Position numbers and translations under genes: made by a program
Notes under the pieces: model-generated
What the model saw: the letters and a program-made list of their open reading frames with translations, nothing else
Told to the model about the DNA's origin: nothing
The model's database searches: none
NCBI GenBank assembly: GCA_946481315.1
Contig: CAMLMH010000001.1
Coordinates: 558,001 to 622,000 of the forward strand
DNA length: 64,000 nt
Direction: 5' to 3'
From: an uncultured Bacteriovorax sp.
Lineage (GTDB): Bacteria; Bdellovibrionota; Bacteriovoracia; Bacteriovoracales; Bacteriovoracaceae
Part shown: positions 1-9,477 of the stretch, piece by piece
Layout: each line of letters begins with the position of its first letter
How positions within the stretch are numbered: the first letter of the stretch is position 1

Positions 1-1488
1 ATTGAGTGTTTTTCCGAAGAGTGTCTCTGTTTTATTTTTAATTTTTGCCACATATTCTTCCGGTGTGGAAAAATTATCCGGCTTATTCTTGCGGAGTATT
101 TCAATCATTTCCTTCGATGGAATGATGCCTTCCGGAGTCTGTGTAAGAATTCCTGATTTCAGCAAATCAGATTGTTTCTGAAGTTCTTTGCGCAGGACTT
201 CTATTTCCCGGATATCGCGATCGATAACATGCACATGAGTTTTGTAATCAATGACTGAAAGCCGCGGATCAGAGCGTGCTCCTCTGGCGGCCATATTAGC
301 TTCCAGTGAGGATTCACCGATTCCCGCTAAAAACCATCTTCCAGGATCAGCAGCTTCATCCGTTATCGGAGGAATCGTTTTATTCATTCCCATTTTTTCA
401 AATTCACTTTTAAAGTCATCACTGGTTTTAATCTGCAGGTCCGCCAGCATTTTCTGAAACTTCACCGGATCATCGCCTTCTTTTAATTCCAGTCGCAGAC
501 GAAGGGACTTATAATCTTTATAGGATCCCTGCAGACGCGACATGAGTTCCGGATTATTTTTTAAATTGTCCAAAAGCTTCTGCATGTAGGAGTTGTTGAT
601 AGCATCAACTAAACCTTTATCCCTCAGGACGAGGTCATTTAATTTTTTCTGAGCAGCATTTTCTACATCAAAGTATAAAATTCTCTTTTTTAGCTGAGCA
701 TCAGCTTTCATGAGTTCAATAAATTTTTGATTCGAGCCAACAGGTAAGTTTGGTTCTTTTGCAAAGAGAGATTTGTAGTGATTAATTTCTTTTAAGGCCA
801 GTGGTGGATGAGCTTTTTCTGATTTTTCCAGGGCCAGCTTGAGTCGCTGTTTACCGGCGTTCAGGTCAAGATGTTTAACGGCCTTATATCCTTTGACCAG
901 AAATTTAGCGAGGATAGCCGGAGGCATAAGCCAGCCAGCGACAAAAGCACAAGTTCGCTCAACTTTCAATTGGGGTTTTAAGCAATCGAAGTTGGCAATA
1001 TTTTGGGAAGTTGTTGCGATTATTTTTTCCCAGATGTGTGCGAAATAGGCACCCGGATCTTCTCTGACAGCTTCATGTAAATCAGCTGTTAGAGAGGCGA
1101 TAGATTCATACTGACCTTTTAGTTTTTCCCACAATGATCCGTCGGCTGATGCTACTGTTGCCTGCCAGATTCCTTTAATTAACTCCGGAATAAATTCAGT
1201 GAAAAATTGAGTAAAACTCGTCACTGATGTCTGAAAGCAGCCGCGGGCAAATTCATACAGCTCCCGGGCCTTCATGTTTTTATGAATGACGGACTGGTCC
1301 TCAAGATGGCAACCTCGTCTGTCTGCTTTTGGTACATCTTTACAGAGGATATCATCTACATGACCGCATAAGAGCTGAACTTCGTTTGCCGTTTTTTTGA
1401 ATTCACAGCTTTGTGTCTGGGCCCTTAGCTGATCACTAGAAATAATGAGTGATAAAAGCAGGGCGATGGCCATTAGTTTATTCTTCAT
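1..1488 (-). CDS. Exported protein of unknown function (3' end cut by window)
   Basis: An uninterrupted minus-strand frame of 496 codons runs from ATG 1488 off the left edge. The N-terminus is a clear Sec signal peptide (MKNKLMAIALLLSLIISS followed by DQLRAQ). The next ~60 residues are rich in Cys (SCEF, LLCGH, ILCKD, GCHLED, GCFQ), and the rest is charged and helical (many KK/EL pairs). The start overlaps the stop of the upstream gene by 11 nt, so the two are probably co-transcribed with hemA. I recognise no family. It resembles the exported protein at 37611-39491 in general style (exported, Cys-containing head, helical body), but I cannot claim homology. Confidence 0.7.
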   Translation of the reverse strand, partial: MKNKLMAIALLLSLIISSDQLRAQTQSCEFKKTANEVQLLCGHVDDILCKDVPKADRRGCHLEDQSVIHKNMKARELYEFARGCFQTSVTSFTQFFTEFIPELIKGIWQATVASADGSLWEKLKGQYESIASLTADLHEAVREDPGAYFAHIWEKIIATTSQNIANFDCLKPQLKVERTCAFVAGWLMPPAILAKFLVKGYKAVKHLDLNAGKQRLKLALEKSEKAHPPLALKEINHYKSLFAKEPNLPVGSNQKFIELMKADAQLKKRILYFDVENAAQKKLNDLVLRDKGLVDAINNSYMQKLLDNLKNNPELMSRLQGSYKDYKSLRLRLELKEGDDPVKFQKMLADLQIKTSDDFKSEFEKMGMNKTIPPITDEAADPGRWFLAGIGESSLEANMAARGARSDPRLSVIDYKTHVHVIDRDIREIEVLRKELQKQSDLLKSGILTQTPEGIIPSKEMIEILRKNKPDNFSTPEEYVAKIKNKTETLFGKTLN

Positions 1489-1990
1489 CGGCCACATCCG
1501 TCAGAAGAGAAAATGGTTTTATCTCTTTAAGCCAGGCTTCATTGATTTGAGCAGCCGGTGCCGTTTCAGCTAAAAGCTTCATTTGCAGAAACTGATTGTT
1601 TTTATAAAAGTTTTTTTCCTGGAAAAAAATGATTTTGCCCGAGAGCCGTTTGTAATGGCCGGCTATTGTCAAAGTTTGCTCTTTCCAGCTGGTATGAGTA
1701 AAGGTGATATTGCTCAATCCCAGTAAGGAATAAATCTTCTTTCGTCTCTCCAGCAAGATCCTCAGATCATACTCCAGTTTCTTTTCATCCCATTGATTGT
1801 GAACAGGATCGTTCAGCCATTGCAGGTGCAGAATCTGGCCGGTTGTCTTGTTATTGAGTCTGATATGGCGAGAAGTGAGGCGTTCTTGCTCGAAGCCTTT
1901 TAAGGTAATAGAGCTTAGATCGGCAGCCATTAGGGGCCGGGAAAGACTTATGCATAATAGAATATAAAAAAATAGCAGTTTCACAAACAC
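1478..1990 (-). CDS. Small exported protein of unknown function
   Basis: 170 residues with an N-terminal signal peptide (FVKLLFFYILLCISLSRPLMA). The mature part is ~145 residues, basic, with alternating hydrophobic residues suggesting beta-strands, and it has no catalytic motif I recognise. The start is GTG 1990 or GTG 1984; neither has a convincing Shine-Dalgarno. It sits 60 bp downstream of hemA on the same strand and overlaps the next gene by 11 nt, so it is probably the middle gene of a three-gene transcript. The function is unknown. Confidence 0.6.
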   Translation of the reverse strand: MFVKLLFFYILLCISLSRPLMAADLSSITLKGFEQERLTSRHIRLNNKTTGQILHLQWLNDPVHNQWDEKKLEYDLRILLERRKKIYSLLGLSNITFTHTSWKEQTLTIAGHYKRLSGKIIFFQEKNFYKNNQFLQMKLLAETAPAAQINEAWLKEIKPFSLLTDVADEE

Positions 1991-2049
1991 TATTCGGAAA
2001 TGTCTGCTGTTAGCTTGCGTGAAATTTAGGTGATTAAAAATGGATTTTC

Positions 2050-2994
2050 TTAACCGTTCACCCGGGCACTGGTTTGTAAGTAAAGATTATCCAGTGTTTC
2101 CAGCATAGAGAAGTGCCGTTTCTTTTCCACCAAAAAGGCGATTTGTCTTTTGGCAGCCTGAATTTTTTCCAGTTTTTCAGTTGAGAGCTTAGCGCATTCT
2201 TTAAATATATCTTCTAAGCGCAGGACATTGTCCGTGCTGGTGAGCGACGTTTTAATCGAACTCGGTGAGCCCAGATCGATGAAGATGGATTGTTCGAACT
2301 GATTAGTTTTCCAGCTGATGAAAAAGTCTTCATCAAACAGAGTCTCGGTAGCCCCGACTGTATTGACGATGAAGGCCTGGTTGTGCAGATAATTTTTTTC
2401 TTCCCAAGGAAGTGTGTCCACACCGTACTTTTCTGCCAGTTCTTTTTGTTTTTCTTTATTGCGGCCGATAAGAATGACGTGACTTTTTTTCGTCAGAAGT
2501 TTCAAAATATCTTCGGCCAGATTTCCAGTTCCGACGATTACTACTGGCTGTTCTGGTGAGTTCGTAGTTCGGGCATGCTGGATCAGGATCTTCTTAGAGA
2601 TGCCTGAATAGCTCAGCTGACCGATTCCCAGCAGGTGATTAGTGCGGACTTCTTTGGAGTCTTTGAAAAGTTTTTCAATTATTTTGATCAGGCTGCCATT
2701 TCGTTTAGGCAGCTGAACGTATTCCTGATAAGCTTTTTTAAATTGCGAGACGATTTCGTACTCGCCCAGAATTTTACTTTTAAGACCACAGATTGTTTCT
2801 AATAAAAAGTGATAAGCATCGTGGCCGGTGTGATGCTCATATTGATTAACCTTCGTAAGAAAAGGTCGTAGGGAACCCTGAATACCAATAAAGATTATGC
2901 GCTGACATGTTTTGATGACGAAAACATTTTCAGTGCTGGATGGAAGAATGTCATTGCCCGGAGAAAGATTTAAAATTTCCAATTCGTTCATCAT
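2050..2994 (-). CDS. hemA: Glutamyl-tRNA reductase, short divergent form
   Basis: It should reduce glutamyl-tRNA to glutamate-1-semialdehyde, the first step of C5 tetrapyrrole synthesis. KTCQR (Cys30) corresponds to the family's STCNR nucleophile motif. GEYEIVSQFKKAY (from residue 77) matches the GEPQILGQVKxAY block, and VVIVGTGNLAEDI (151-163) is the NADPH Rossmann loop. At 314 residues it is about 100 shorter than the usual ~420: the N-terminus before the Cys is ~20 residues short and most of the C-terminal dimerisation domain is missing. The gene is divergent from a DoxX gene across an Fnr-like site at 3055, which suggests it supplies precursor for heme c and heme d1 under denitrifying conditions. 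It may be a second, dedicated HemA. Confidence 0.8.
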   Translation of the reverse strand: MMNELEILNLSPGNDILPSSTENVFVIKTCQRIIFIGIQGSLRPFLTKVNQYEHHTGHDAYHFLLETICGLKSKILGEYEIVSQFKKAYQEYVQLPKRNGSLIKIIEKLFKDSKEVRTNHLLGIGQLSYSGISKKILIQHARTTNSPEQPVVIVGTGNLAEDILKLLTKKSHVILIGRNKEKQKELAEKYGVDTLPWEEKNYLHNQAFIVNTVGATETLFDEDFFISWKTNQFEQSIFIDLGSPSSIKTSLTSTDNVLRLEDIFKECAKLSTEKLEKIQAAKRQIAFLVEKKRHFSMLETLDNLYLQTSARVNG

Positions 2995-3054
2995 GCAAAT
3001 AATCCATATAAGTTAGTTACTGGCTTATATTGGCATCGCTTGGGAAATAAAAGC

Positions 3055-3068
3055 ATGACAAATGTCAT
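3055..3068. promoter_or_regulatory. Fnr/Dnr-like palindrome (site 1)
   Basis: ATGAC-AAAT-GTCAT is a perfect 5-4-5 inverted repeat in the divergent hemA/doxX region, centred 67 nt before hemA and 113 nt before the doxX ATG. It matches the window-wide consensus ATGAY-N4-RTCAT and is followed by ATTTGG, as at other sites. A TAGTAT -10-like box follows at 3092-3097. Assignment to the Crp/Fnr family rests on geometry (Fnr is TTGAT-N4-ATCAA). Confidence 0.7.
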
Positions 3069-3174
3069 ATTTGGTTTTGATATTTAATGGTTAGTATTTT
3101 TTCGATTCGTTTTATGATGGTTAGCAGGTATTATCCACATGTTTAGCTTATAAGTTTTAGCAAGGTTGGGCATT

Positions 3175-3627
3175 ATGAAAGCACGGTTTTCACAATCGAT
3201 AAAAGACAAATCTCTTTCGATCGAAATATTGAGAGTTTATCTGGGGCTGGCCCTCTTCTTTAAGGGGATCTATTTTATCGGCAATATGAAGGACCTCTTC
3301 AGTTTGCTGTCTCATCAGTTTCCTTATATTGATTTTATTTTCGCTCACTATGTTGTTTTGGCTCACGTTGTTGGCGGCTTATTTATTGCTTTGGGATTAT
3401 TTACCCGTTATGCGGCTTTTGCCAACATTCCGGTTTTGTTTTCGGCCATTGTTTTCGTAAAACTCAAGACCGGCCTTATGTCCAGCGGGGCGGAATTTGA
3501 GCTGGCCGTAATGGTTCTGGCCTTACTTTTGTTTTATATCGTTCAGGGATCAGGAGTCTTTTCAGTCGATCAATATATTCAGGATTCTAACGAAAAACGT
3601 ATGGCCGATGAGCCAAGTCACTCATAG
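3175..3627 (+). CDS. DoxX-family inner-membrane protein
   Basis: 150 residues with four predicted membrane helices and the DoxX-like pattern RVYLGLALFFKGIYFIG, then HVVGGLFIALGLFTRYAA, then a short charged C-tail. ATG 3175 is preferred over the in-frame TTG 3166 because AAGG (3162-3165) sits 9 nt before the ATG. DoxX proteins are quinone- or redox-associated membrane proteins, often of unknown role. This one is placed behind the same Fnr-like operator type as the nor and act genes, so a function in anaerobic respiration is inferred. A strong terminator follows at 3661. Confidence 0.7.
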   Translation: MKARFSQSIKDKSLSIEILRVYLGLALFFKGIYFIGNMKDLFSLLSHQFPYIDFIFAHYVVLAHVVGGLFIALGLFTRYAAFANIPVLFSAIVFVKLKTGLMSSGAEFELAVMVLALLLFYIVQGSGVFSVDQYIQDSNEKRMADEPSHS

Positions 3628-3660
3628 TCAGCCGTTAAAAGACATTAACCTAACAAAGAA

Positions 3661-3690
3661 AAGACAAGCTTTAAACCTTGTCTTTTTTTT
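3661..3690. terminator. Bidirectional intrinsic terminator
   Basis: Stem AAGACAAG (3661-3668) / CTTGTCTT (3677-3684) with an 8-nt loop, then a T-run on the plus strand. On the minus strand the same stem is followed by TTCTTTG. It ends doxX, and the tatA stop codon lies inside the loop, so it serves both convergent genes. Confidence 0.8.
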
Positions 3691-3841
3691 CGTCTTCTTC
3701 CTGCAAAGCCCGCTGTGATTTTTTGAATTCGTTAATGCCTTCGCCAATCCCGCGTGCTAATTCCGGAATCTTTTTGGAACCAAAAAGCAGGACAAATAAG
3801 ACCAAGATCACAATTAATTCAGATACGCCTAATCCAAACAT
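3671..3841 (-). CDS. tatA: Twin-arginine translocase subunit TatA
   Basis: A 56-residue protein read from ATG 3841: a short periplasmic N-tail, one membrane helix (ELIVILVLFVLLFG, residues 8-21), the conserved hinge FGSKKIPELARGIGEGI, and a charged amphipathic tail ending EEDEKKDKV. This is the complete TatA/E architecture (usual length 55-90). The neighbouring ActB carries a twin-arginine signal, so TatA next to the act operon probably boosts export of this large iron-sulfur protein. It is divergent from actA across the Fnr-like site at 3896, which lies ~60 nt upstream of its start. No tatB or tatC is seen here. Confidence 0.88.
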   Translation of the reverse strand: MFGLGVSELIVILVLFVLLFGSKKIPELARGIGEGINEFKKSQRALQEEDEKKDKV

Positions 3842-3895
3842 ATATTACTCCTTCAGGGTTAATCCCATCCTAACTCCACCCCTGAATAAGATAAT

Positions 3896-3909
3896 ATGAT
3901 GAATATCAT
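3896..3909. promoter_or_regulatory. Fnr/Dnr-like palindrome (site 2)
   Basis: ATGAT-GAAT-ATCAT lies between divergent tatA and actA. A CATATT hexamer at 3931-3936 is about 31 bp downstream of the centre, the spacing expected for a class II activator site in front of the act operon. Confidence 0.65.
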
Positions 3910-4002
3910 ATTAGGATATGTTGAATCACACATATTTGATTCGCGGAATGTTCGATAATTGCAGGAAAGAAATTTGCTTTTGGTATACCAGGAATTTAAA
4001 CG

Positions 4003-4551
4003 ATGAATAGATTTGTTAAGCTGATTGTCTTGTTTGCAGCGATTGTCTCTGTGGGAGTATATCTCATCATCGAGGCAAGAAAAAGTGGTTTCCGCGAGGG
4101 ATATGCACCTGTGCAGCCGGTGAAATTCTCTCATAAGATCCACGCCGGAACCAATAAGATTGACTGTATGTATTGTCACTTTGCTTCTGACAAGGGAAGA
4201 CACGCCGGTATTCCTCCTACAAGCTTGTGTATGAACTGTCACACCAAGATAAAGCCAGATTCGCCTGAAATAAAAAAAGTTAAAGAAGCAGTAGTTTCCA
4301 AGAAAAATATACCATGGGTACGGGTTCATAATCTGCCGGACTTCGCCTACTTCAATCACTCACAACACGTGAATGTGGGGAAAGTAAGCTGTCAGACATG
4401 TCATGGAAAAGTTCAGACTATGGAAGTATTGAAGCAGGAAAAACCAATGAACATGGGATGGTGTATTGAATGCCATCGCGATAATAAAATTGCTCCGCCT
4501 AATGATCATAAATCGCAGGCGGGCGGTGACTGTGCGAGATGCCATTACTAG
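4003..4551 (+). CDS. actA: Alternative complex III subunit A, pentaheme cytochrome c
   Basis: A 182-residue protein with one N-terminal membrane anchor (residues 5-23) and five CxxCH heme c sites at 55, 76, 130, 154 and 177. This matches ActA, the pentaheme electron-transfer subunit of the quinol:electron acceptor oxidoreductase. The paired His-rich segments KFSHKIHAG and YFNHSQHVN are typical of class III-like multiheme folds and supply distal ligands. It is the first gene of actABCDEF, 93 nt downstream of Fnr-like site 2. It should pass electrons from the FeS clusters of ActB to ActE or soluble cytochromes. Confidence 0.93.
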   Translation: MNRFVKLIVLFAAIVSVGVYLIIEARKSGFREGYAPVQPVKFSHKIHAGTNKIDCMYCHFASDKGRHAGIPPTSLCMNCHTKIKPDSPEIKKVKEAVVSKKNIPWVRVHNLPDFAYFNHSQHVNVGKVSCQTCHGKVQTMEVLKQEKPMNMGWCIECHRDNKIAPPNDHKSQAGGDCARCHY

Positions 4552-4576
4552 ATTTGTGTAGAGGAAAAGAAGCTTT

Positions 4577-7573
4577 ATGAAAAAACCAAACGAAGAAAAA
4601 CATCACTCTCACGGCCACGATCATGATCATGAACATGATCACGGTCACGATCACGATCATCATGACCATGATCATGATGAGATACCGGCCAATGTTGAAC
4701 CAAATGAATACTGGCAGGACATTCACCAGAAGGTGCTTGATCCAAAAATTAATAAAGACGAATTCAAAGAAGGGGAATTTGATTCCTTTTCTGTTGTAAA
4801 AAATCGTCGTGACTTTCTGAAGATCATGGGTTTTTCATTCACGATGCTTCCGATGGCAGCCTGTACGAAAGGGGTTGTAAGAAAGGCCATTCCTTACCTG
4901 GAAAAAAACGACAAAGTTATTCCTGGTGTGGCCAACTGGTACGCGACAACTCATGACGGGATTCCGGTCCTGTTAAAAACGCGGGAAGGACGACCGATAA
5001 AAGTTGAAGGGAATGAGAAATCTCTTTACATGATGGGCGGGGCTAATGCCATTGCTCAGGCGAGTATTCTTTCCCTTTATGATTCTTATCGTCTGAAAAG
5101 CCCGACGAAAGACGGTAATCCGATTAAATGGGAAATTTTCGAACAGAATTTTAAAACGATGCTGGAAAAGGCACGCTCTGAAAATAAAAACATTACACTG
5201 ATTACTGATATTATTAAAAGTCCATCGACACTTGCGCTGATTGCTGATTTGAAGAAGGAATTTCCGAATCTTGAGCATATTGCTTATTCTCCCAGCGCGC
5301 ACTCTTTGATCAATCGATCATTCAGGGAAGAAGTGCATGTCGAATATGATTTGAGTCAATGTGACTATGTCCTGGGAGTCGGATCGGATTTTCTGGGAAT
5401 AGGCAGTGATTCAATCCATCTTTCTAAGCAATATGCTCAGAGAAAAGAGCAATCTTTAAATGCAAAACCGTTCAAGCATGTACAGCTGGAATCATTAATG
5501 ACGATGACCGGATCAAATGCAGATGAACGTTATCCTCTGAATACGGACGAGTTAAAAGCACTGATGCTGCTGATTTATTCCAAACTCAGCTCGAAGGTCG
5601 TCAATGTTAAAAGTAGTAAAGACCTCGATACACTGGCCGTTAAACTGGTCAAAGAATTGCAGGCCAGTCGCGGACGCTCTGTTGTTATTAACGATGTCAG
5701 CGATATGCAGCTTCAGAAGGTGGTGAACGAGATTAACAATCTCCTGGCCAATTTCCAGGCAACAATTAAAGTTTCAAAAAATCCATACATCAAATACGAT
5801 GCTCCGGAAAAATTTGAGGCCCTGGTAGACGCTTTAGCCGGTAAGAAGACAGATGTAGACGTTTTAATTATGGTCGACGTAAATCCATACTATAATTATT
5901 ACGATACAAATAAGTTAACGGAAGCTTTTGGACGTGTTCCGCAAAAAGTGGCTTTCACTTTCAGTGAAGATGAAACAAGTCAGAACTGCCAGTACGTTGC
6001 TCCATTAGCTCATCAGTACGAAATGTGGAACGATACGGTTATAAGCGGCACTGAGCTGGCCGTCACTCAACCGGTTATTGTAAGCATCAACGATTCAAAA
6101 CCATTTCAGGAAATTATCCTGCGTATGCTGGGAAAAGACGCAGCTTTCGACCTTTACATGAAAGAAGTCTGGAAAACTCATTTCTATCCGGGATTAACGG
6201 CCGGTACACTTGATCACTTCTGGATGACTGCGGTTCAGGATGGTGTCCTGGCTTACAAGAATTCGGGAACAACAATATCCCCGGATGAAGACCTGGATAA
6301 AGTTATTAAGGCCCTGAGTGAAAAAATTGATCTGGAAACGTCTCTCTATCTGGCACTTTATGAAAAAGTCGCAATCGGTGACGGCCGTTATGCCAATAAC
6401 CCGTGGTTACAGGAATTACCGGATCCGGTTACCAAAGTAACCTGGGATAACTATGCACTCATTGCAACCAACGTAGCTAAGCAATATCAGCTGACCACTG
6501 GAGATATGATTGAAATCAAATCTGGTAATAGATCGGTTGTTCTTCCATGTCTGGTTCAGCCAGGACTTGCCAAAAATACAATTGGTATGGCCGTTGGTTA
6601 TGGTCGCACAGTTGCCGGTAAAGTTGCTGCGCGATTAGGAAAAAATGTTTATCCGTTTGCTCAGATGAACGGAGCATCGGTTAACTGGAATATTAAAGGT
6701 GTCACATTCAGTAAGACGCTTAAGCGATATGAACTGGCGATGACTCAAACCCATCATTCAATTGAAGGTCGAGACATTTACCGTGAAACGACACTCGACA
6801 AATATATAAACAATCCGAAGTCGGGGAATAAGTCTAACGTCCATCTCATTTCAATGTGGGGTGAACATAAAAAAACAGGTCCACAATGGGCAATGGCCAT
6901 TGACCTAAACAAATGTAACGGATGTTCAGCCTGTGTTGTGAGTTGTAATGCTGAAAACAATGTACCGGTTGTCGGCAGAGAAGAAGTTCTCAATCGCCGT
7001 GAAATGCACTGGATGAGAATTGACCGTTATTATAAAGGCGAAGAAGAAAATCCATCTGTAGCCTTCCAGCCAATGACTTGTCACCACTGTGACAATGCTC
7101 CTTGTGAAACGGTCTGTCCGGTATTGGCAACGGTTCACAGTTCAGACGGCATGAACCAACAGGTTTACAACCGCTGCGTAGGAACACGTTACTGTGCCAA
7201 CAACTGTCCTTACAAAGTTCGTCGCTTTAACTGGTTTGATTATCCACATCAGGACCAGAACGAGCGCATGGTTTTGAATCCGGACGTGACGGTGAGAAGC
7301 CGTGGGGTAATGGAGAAATGTTCACTGTGTATTCAGCGAATTCAGGAAGCCAAACTGCAGGCTAAAAAAGAAGGCCGTCCGTTAAAAGATGGAGAAATTA
7401 AACTGGCCTGTCAGCAAAGTTGTCCGTCAGATGCGATTGTATTTGGTGATTTAATGGATCCTAACAGCAAGATCTCACAAATGATCAAAGATCCACGTAA
7501 TTTTACCGTGCTCGAAGAACTGAATGTAAAACCAAGATTAAGTTATTTAACTAAAGTAAAAAATAAGGATTAA
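4577..7573 (+). CDS. actB: Alternative complex III subunit B, Mo-oxidoreductase-like/FeS protein with His-rich N-tail
   Basis: 998 residues, normal for ActB. Residues 9-33 hold 14 His alternating with Asp, an unusual extension. Next comes a Tat motif [11 protein letters not shown] (76-86) and a Cys at 96 (PMAAC) that could be lipidated. The middle (~110-730) is a molybdopterin-oxidoreductase fold that in this family carries no cofactor. The C-terminal FeS domain has Cys sets at 780-790 ([11 protein letters not shown]), 835-847 ([13 protein letters not shown]), 867-877 ([11 protein letters not shown]) and from 915 (CSLC...CQQSC), enough for four clusters. It is periplasmic, bound to ActC, and exported by the Tat pathway (tatA is adjacent). 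Confidence 0.93.
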   Translation: MKKPNEEKHHSHGHDHDHEHDHGHDHDHHDHDHDEIPANVEPNEYWQDIHQKVLDPKINKDEFKEGEFDSFSVVKNRRDFLKIMGFSFTMLPMAACTKGVVRKAIPYLEKNDKVIPGVANWYATTHDGIPVLLKTREGRPIKVEGNEKSLYMMGGANAIAQASILSLYDSYRLKSPTKDGNPIKWEIFEQNFKTMLEKARSENKNITLITDIIKSPSTLALIADLKKEFPNLEHIAYSPSAHSLINRSFREEVHVEYDLSQCDYVLGVGSDFLGIGSDSIHLSKQYAQRKEQSLNAKPFKHVQLESLMTMTGSNADERYPLNTDELKALMLLIYSKLSSKVVNVKSSKDLDTLAVKLVKELQASRGRSVVINDVSDMQLQKVVNEINNLLANFQATIKVSKNPYIKYDAPEKFEALVDALAGKKTDVDVLIMVDVNPYYNYYDTNKLTEAFGRVPQKVAFTFSEDETSQNCQYVAPLAHQYEMWNDTVISGTELAVTQPVIVSINDSKPFQEIILRMLGKDAAFDLYMKEVWKTHFYPGLTAGTLDHFWMTAVQDGVLAYKNSGTTISPDEDLDKVIKALSEKIDLETSLYLALYEKVAIGDGRYANNPWLQELPDPVTKVTWDNYALIATNVAKQYQLTTGDMIEIKSGNRSVVLPCLVQPGLAKNTIGMAVGYGRTVAGKVAARLGKNVYPFAQMNGASVNWNIKGVTFSKTLKRYELAMTQTHHSIEGRDIYRETTLDKYINNPKSGNKSNVHLISMWGEHKKTGPQWAMAIDLNKCNGCSACVVSCNAENNVPVVGREEVLNRREMHWMRIDRYYKGEEENPSVAFQPMTCHHCDNAPCETVCPVLATVHSSDGMNQQVYNRCVGTRYCANNCPYKVRRFNWFDYPHQDQNERMVLNPDVTVRSRGVMEKCSLCIQRIQEAKLQAKKEGRPLKDGEIKLACQQSCPSDAIVFGDLMDPNSKISQMIKDPRNFTVLEELNVKPRLSYLTKVKNKD

Positions 7574-7575
7574 GT

Positions 7576-8943
7576 ATGTCTGGTGTTGATCATACAAGTA
7601 CACTTAGAAAACCACTGATCACTAAAACAAGAAAGTATGGTGAGATCACTAATGATGTTCTGGCCACGATTGAAGGTCCACCTTCAAATCTGTGGTACAT
7701 TTGTTTTGCCATCGCTGTACTTGTTCTGCTTATGGGCGTCGGTGTTGTAATCTATCAATTAAAAACGGGGATCGGTGTCTGGGGCCTTAACAAAACGATC
7801 GGGTGGAGCTGGGACATTACCAACTTCGTTTTCTGGGTTGGTATTGGTCACGCTGGTACATTTATTTCTGCTATTCTTCTTCTCTTCCGCCAAAAGTGGA
7901 GAACATCGATTAACCGTGCAGCTGAAGCGATGACTATCATCGCAGTTTGTTGCGCCGGTATTTATCCCATCATTCACATGGGGCGTCCCTGGCTGGCACA
8001 TTGGGTTCTTCCTTATCCTAATACCCGGGATATCTGGCTTAACTTCAGATCCCCGCTTCTCTGGGACGTTTTTGCGATCAGCACTTATCTGACTGTTTCC
8101 GCCGTATTCTGGTATGTCGGTCTGATTCCAGATTTTGCCACTTTGAGAGACAGAGCTAAGTCTGAAACAAAGAAGAAAATTTATGGGCTTCTTAGTTTTG
8201 GTTGGGATGGATCTCACCGAACATGGCATCGTTATGAAATACTCTGTCTGATTCTTGCTGGTCTTGCTGCTCCACTGGTAGTTTCTGTTCACACTATCGT
8301 AAGTATGGACTTCGCCACTTCCGTAATTCCCGGATGGCACACGACCATTTTCCCGCCATACTTTGTTATCGGAGCCGTCTTCTCTGGTTTTGCCATGGTT
8401 TCTTCACTTCTGATCATCACCCGGAAAGTCATGAAGTTCGAACATTTTATTACTGTGTCCCACATCGAAGCTATGTGCAAGGTTTTGATCCTTACAGGTA
8501 TGCTGGTGGGATTTGCTTACGCGACAGAATTTTTTATCGCCTGGTACGGTGGTAACGAGTACGAACGTTATACCTTTATTAACCGTGCAACAGGTCCGTA
8601 CGCATGGGCATACTGGACAATGGTAAGCTGTAACGTTATCTGGCCTCAGCTTTTATGGATCAAGGCCATTCGCACAAATATGACTCTGGTTTTCATTATC
8701 AGTATCATTATCAACATCGGTATGTGGTTTGAACGTTTTGTTATTATCACAACTTCTTTACACCGTGACTTTCTTCCTTCTAGTTGGGCGATGTACTCAC
8801 CAACCTGGGTTGAAGTTGCGACATTTATAGGAAGCTTTGGATTGTTCTTTACCCTGTTTTTGTTATTCGTTCGCTTTCTACCGGCCATTGCCGTCAGTGA
8901 AGTGAAGAGTGTGTATAACTTTGCCCGAAAAAAAGATCATTAA
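7576..8943 (+). CDS. actC: Alternative complex III subunit C, NrfD-like quinol-oxidising membrane subunit
   Basis: 455 residues with about ten membrane helices, starting 3 nt after actB. It shows the NrfD/PsrC pattern: [47 protein letters not shown], and [18 protein letters not shown]. The GHAGT and HMGRP segments near the periplasmic face form the quinol site in this family. ActC oxidises menaquinol and hands electrons to the ActB iron-sulfur domain. A charged cytoplasmic C-tail ends the protein. Confidence 0.92.
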   Translation: MSGVDHTSTLRKPLITKTRKYGEITNDVLATIEGPPSNLWYICFAIAVLVLLMGVGVVIYQLKTGIGVWGLNKTIGWSWDITNFVFWVGIGHAGTFISAILLLFRQKWRTSINRAAEAMTIIAVCCAGIYPIIHMGRPWLAHWVLPYPNTRDIWLNFRSPLLWDVFAISTYLTVSAVFWYVGLIPDFATLRDRAKSETKKKIYGLLSFGWDGSHRTWHRYEILCLILAGLAAPLVVSVHTIVSMDFATSVIPGWHTTIFPPYFVIGAVFSGFAMVSSLLIITRKVMKFEHFITVSHIEAMCKVLILTGMLVGFAYATEFFIAWYGGNEYERYTFINRATGPYAWAYWTMVSCNVIWPQLLWIKAIRTNMTLVFIISIIINIGMWFERFVIITTSLHRDFLPSSWAMYSPTWVEVATFIGSFGLFFTLFLLFVRFLPAIAVSEVKSVYNFARKKDH

Positions 8944-8958
8944 TCAGGATGCATCGAT

Positions 8959-9477
8959 ATGAGTAATAGATTATTAGTAGCAGTTTTTGATGACGAACAT
9001 GATTTGATTGAAGCTTCCCATAAGCTCAGAAAAGCCGATATAAAAATCCACGATTTTTATACACCTTTTCCGGTGCACGGACTGGATGATTTGCTGGACA
9101 TCAAACGCACTCGGTTACCCATGGTTACTTTCGTTGCCGGGGGTATCGGATTAACACTGGCGATGGGGTTTCAGATCTGGACTTCAGCTTTCGACTGGCC
9201 GATAAACGTAGGAGGCAAGCCTATGCTTTCTATTCCTGCATTTGCCCCGGTCGCTTTTGAGATTATGGTCTTATTAGGTGCCCTTTGTACTGTAGCGGCT
9301 TTCTTCTTCGTCGCAAAACTTTATCCATCAAAAGAAGTCATTCCTCTGCATGTCAGACAACTCGACGATAAATTTCTGGCGGTCATAAAAAATCCAAAAG
9401 GTGATGTCGCCGAAAATATACTTAAAGAGCATCATGCAGTCATTTCCTACAGCGAACAAGGCGGGAACAGATCATGA
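8959..9477 (+). CDS. actD: Alternative complex III subunit D (DUF3341)
   Basis: 172 residues. The N-terminal ~50-residue cytoplasmic domain (LLVAVFDDEHDLIEASHKLRKADI, then IHDFYTPFPVHGLDDLLDIKRTRLP) is the hallmark of DUF3341/ActD. Two membrane helices follow (about 53-72 and 95-118), then a soluble C-terminal stretch. ActD is a structural subunit without cofactors that packs beside ActC. Its stop overlaps the actE start by 4 nt (ATGA). Confidence 0.9.
   Translation: MSNRLLVAVFDDEHDLIEASHKLRKADIKIHDFYTPFPVHGLDDLLDIKRTRLPMVTFVAGGIGLTLAMGFQIWTSAFDWPINVGGKPMLSIPAFAPVAFEIMVLLGALCTVAAFFFVAKLYPSKEVIPLHVRQLDDKFLAVIKNPKGDVAENILKEHHAVISYSEQGGNRS

Noticed and set aside
3678..3899. Plus-strand 73-codon frame opposite tatA
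   Set aside because: Minus strand encodes a canonical TatA with ATG, hinge motif and terminator; the plus frame has no Shine-Dalgarno and no family features.
3859..4359. Minus-strand 166-codon frame opposite actA
   Set aside because: actA on the plus strand has five CxxCH heme sites in register with the ACIII operon; the minus frame is its shadow.
7759..8340. Minus-strand 193-codon frame inside actC
   Set aside because: actC is a clear NrfD-like membrane protein with matching neighbours; the minus frame shows only antisense composition.
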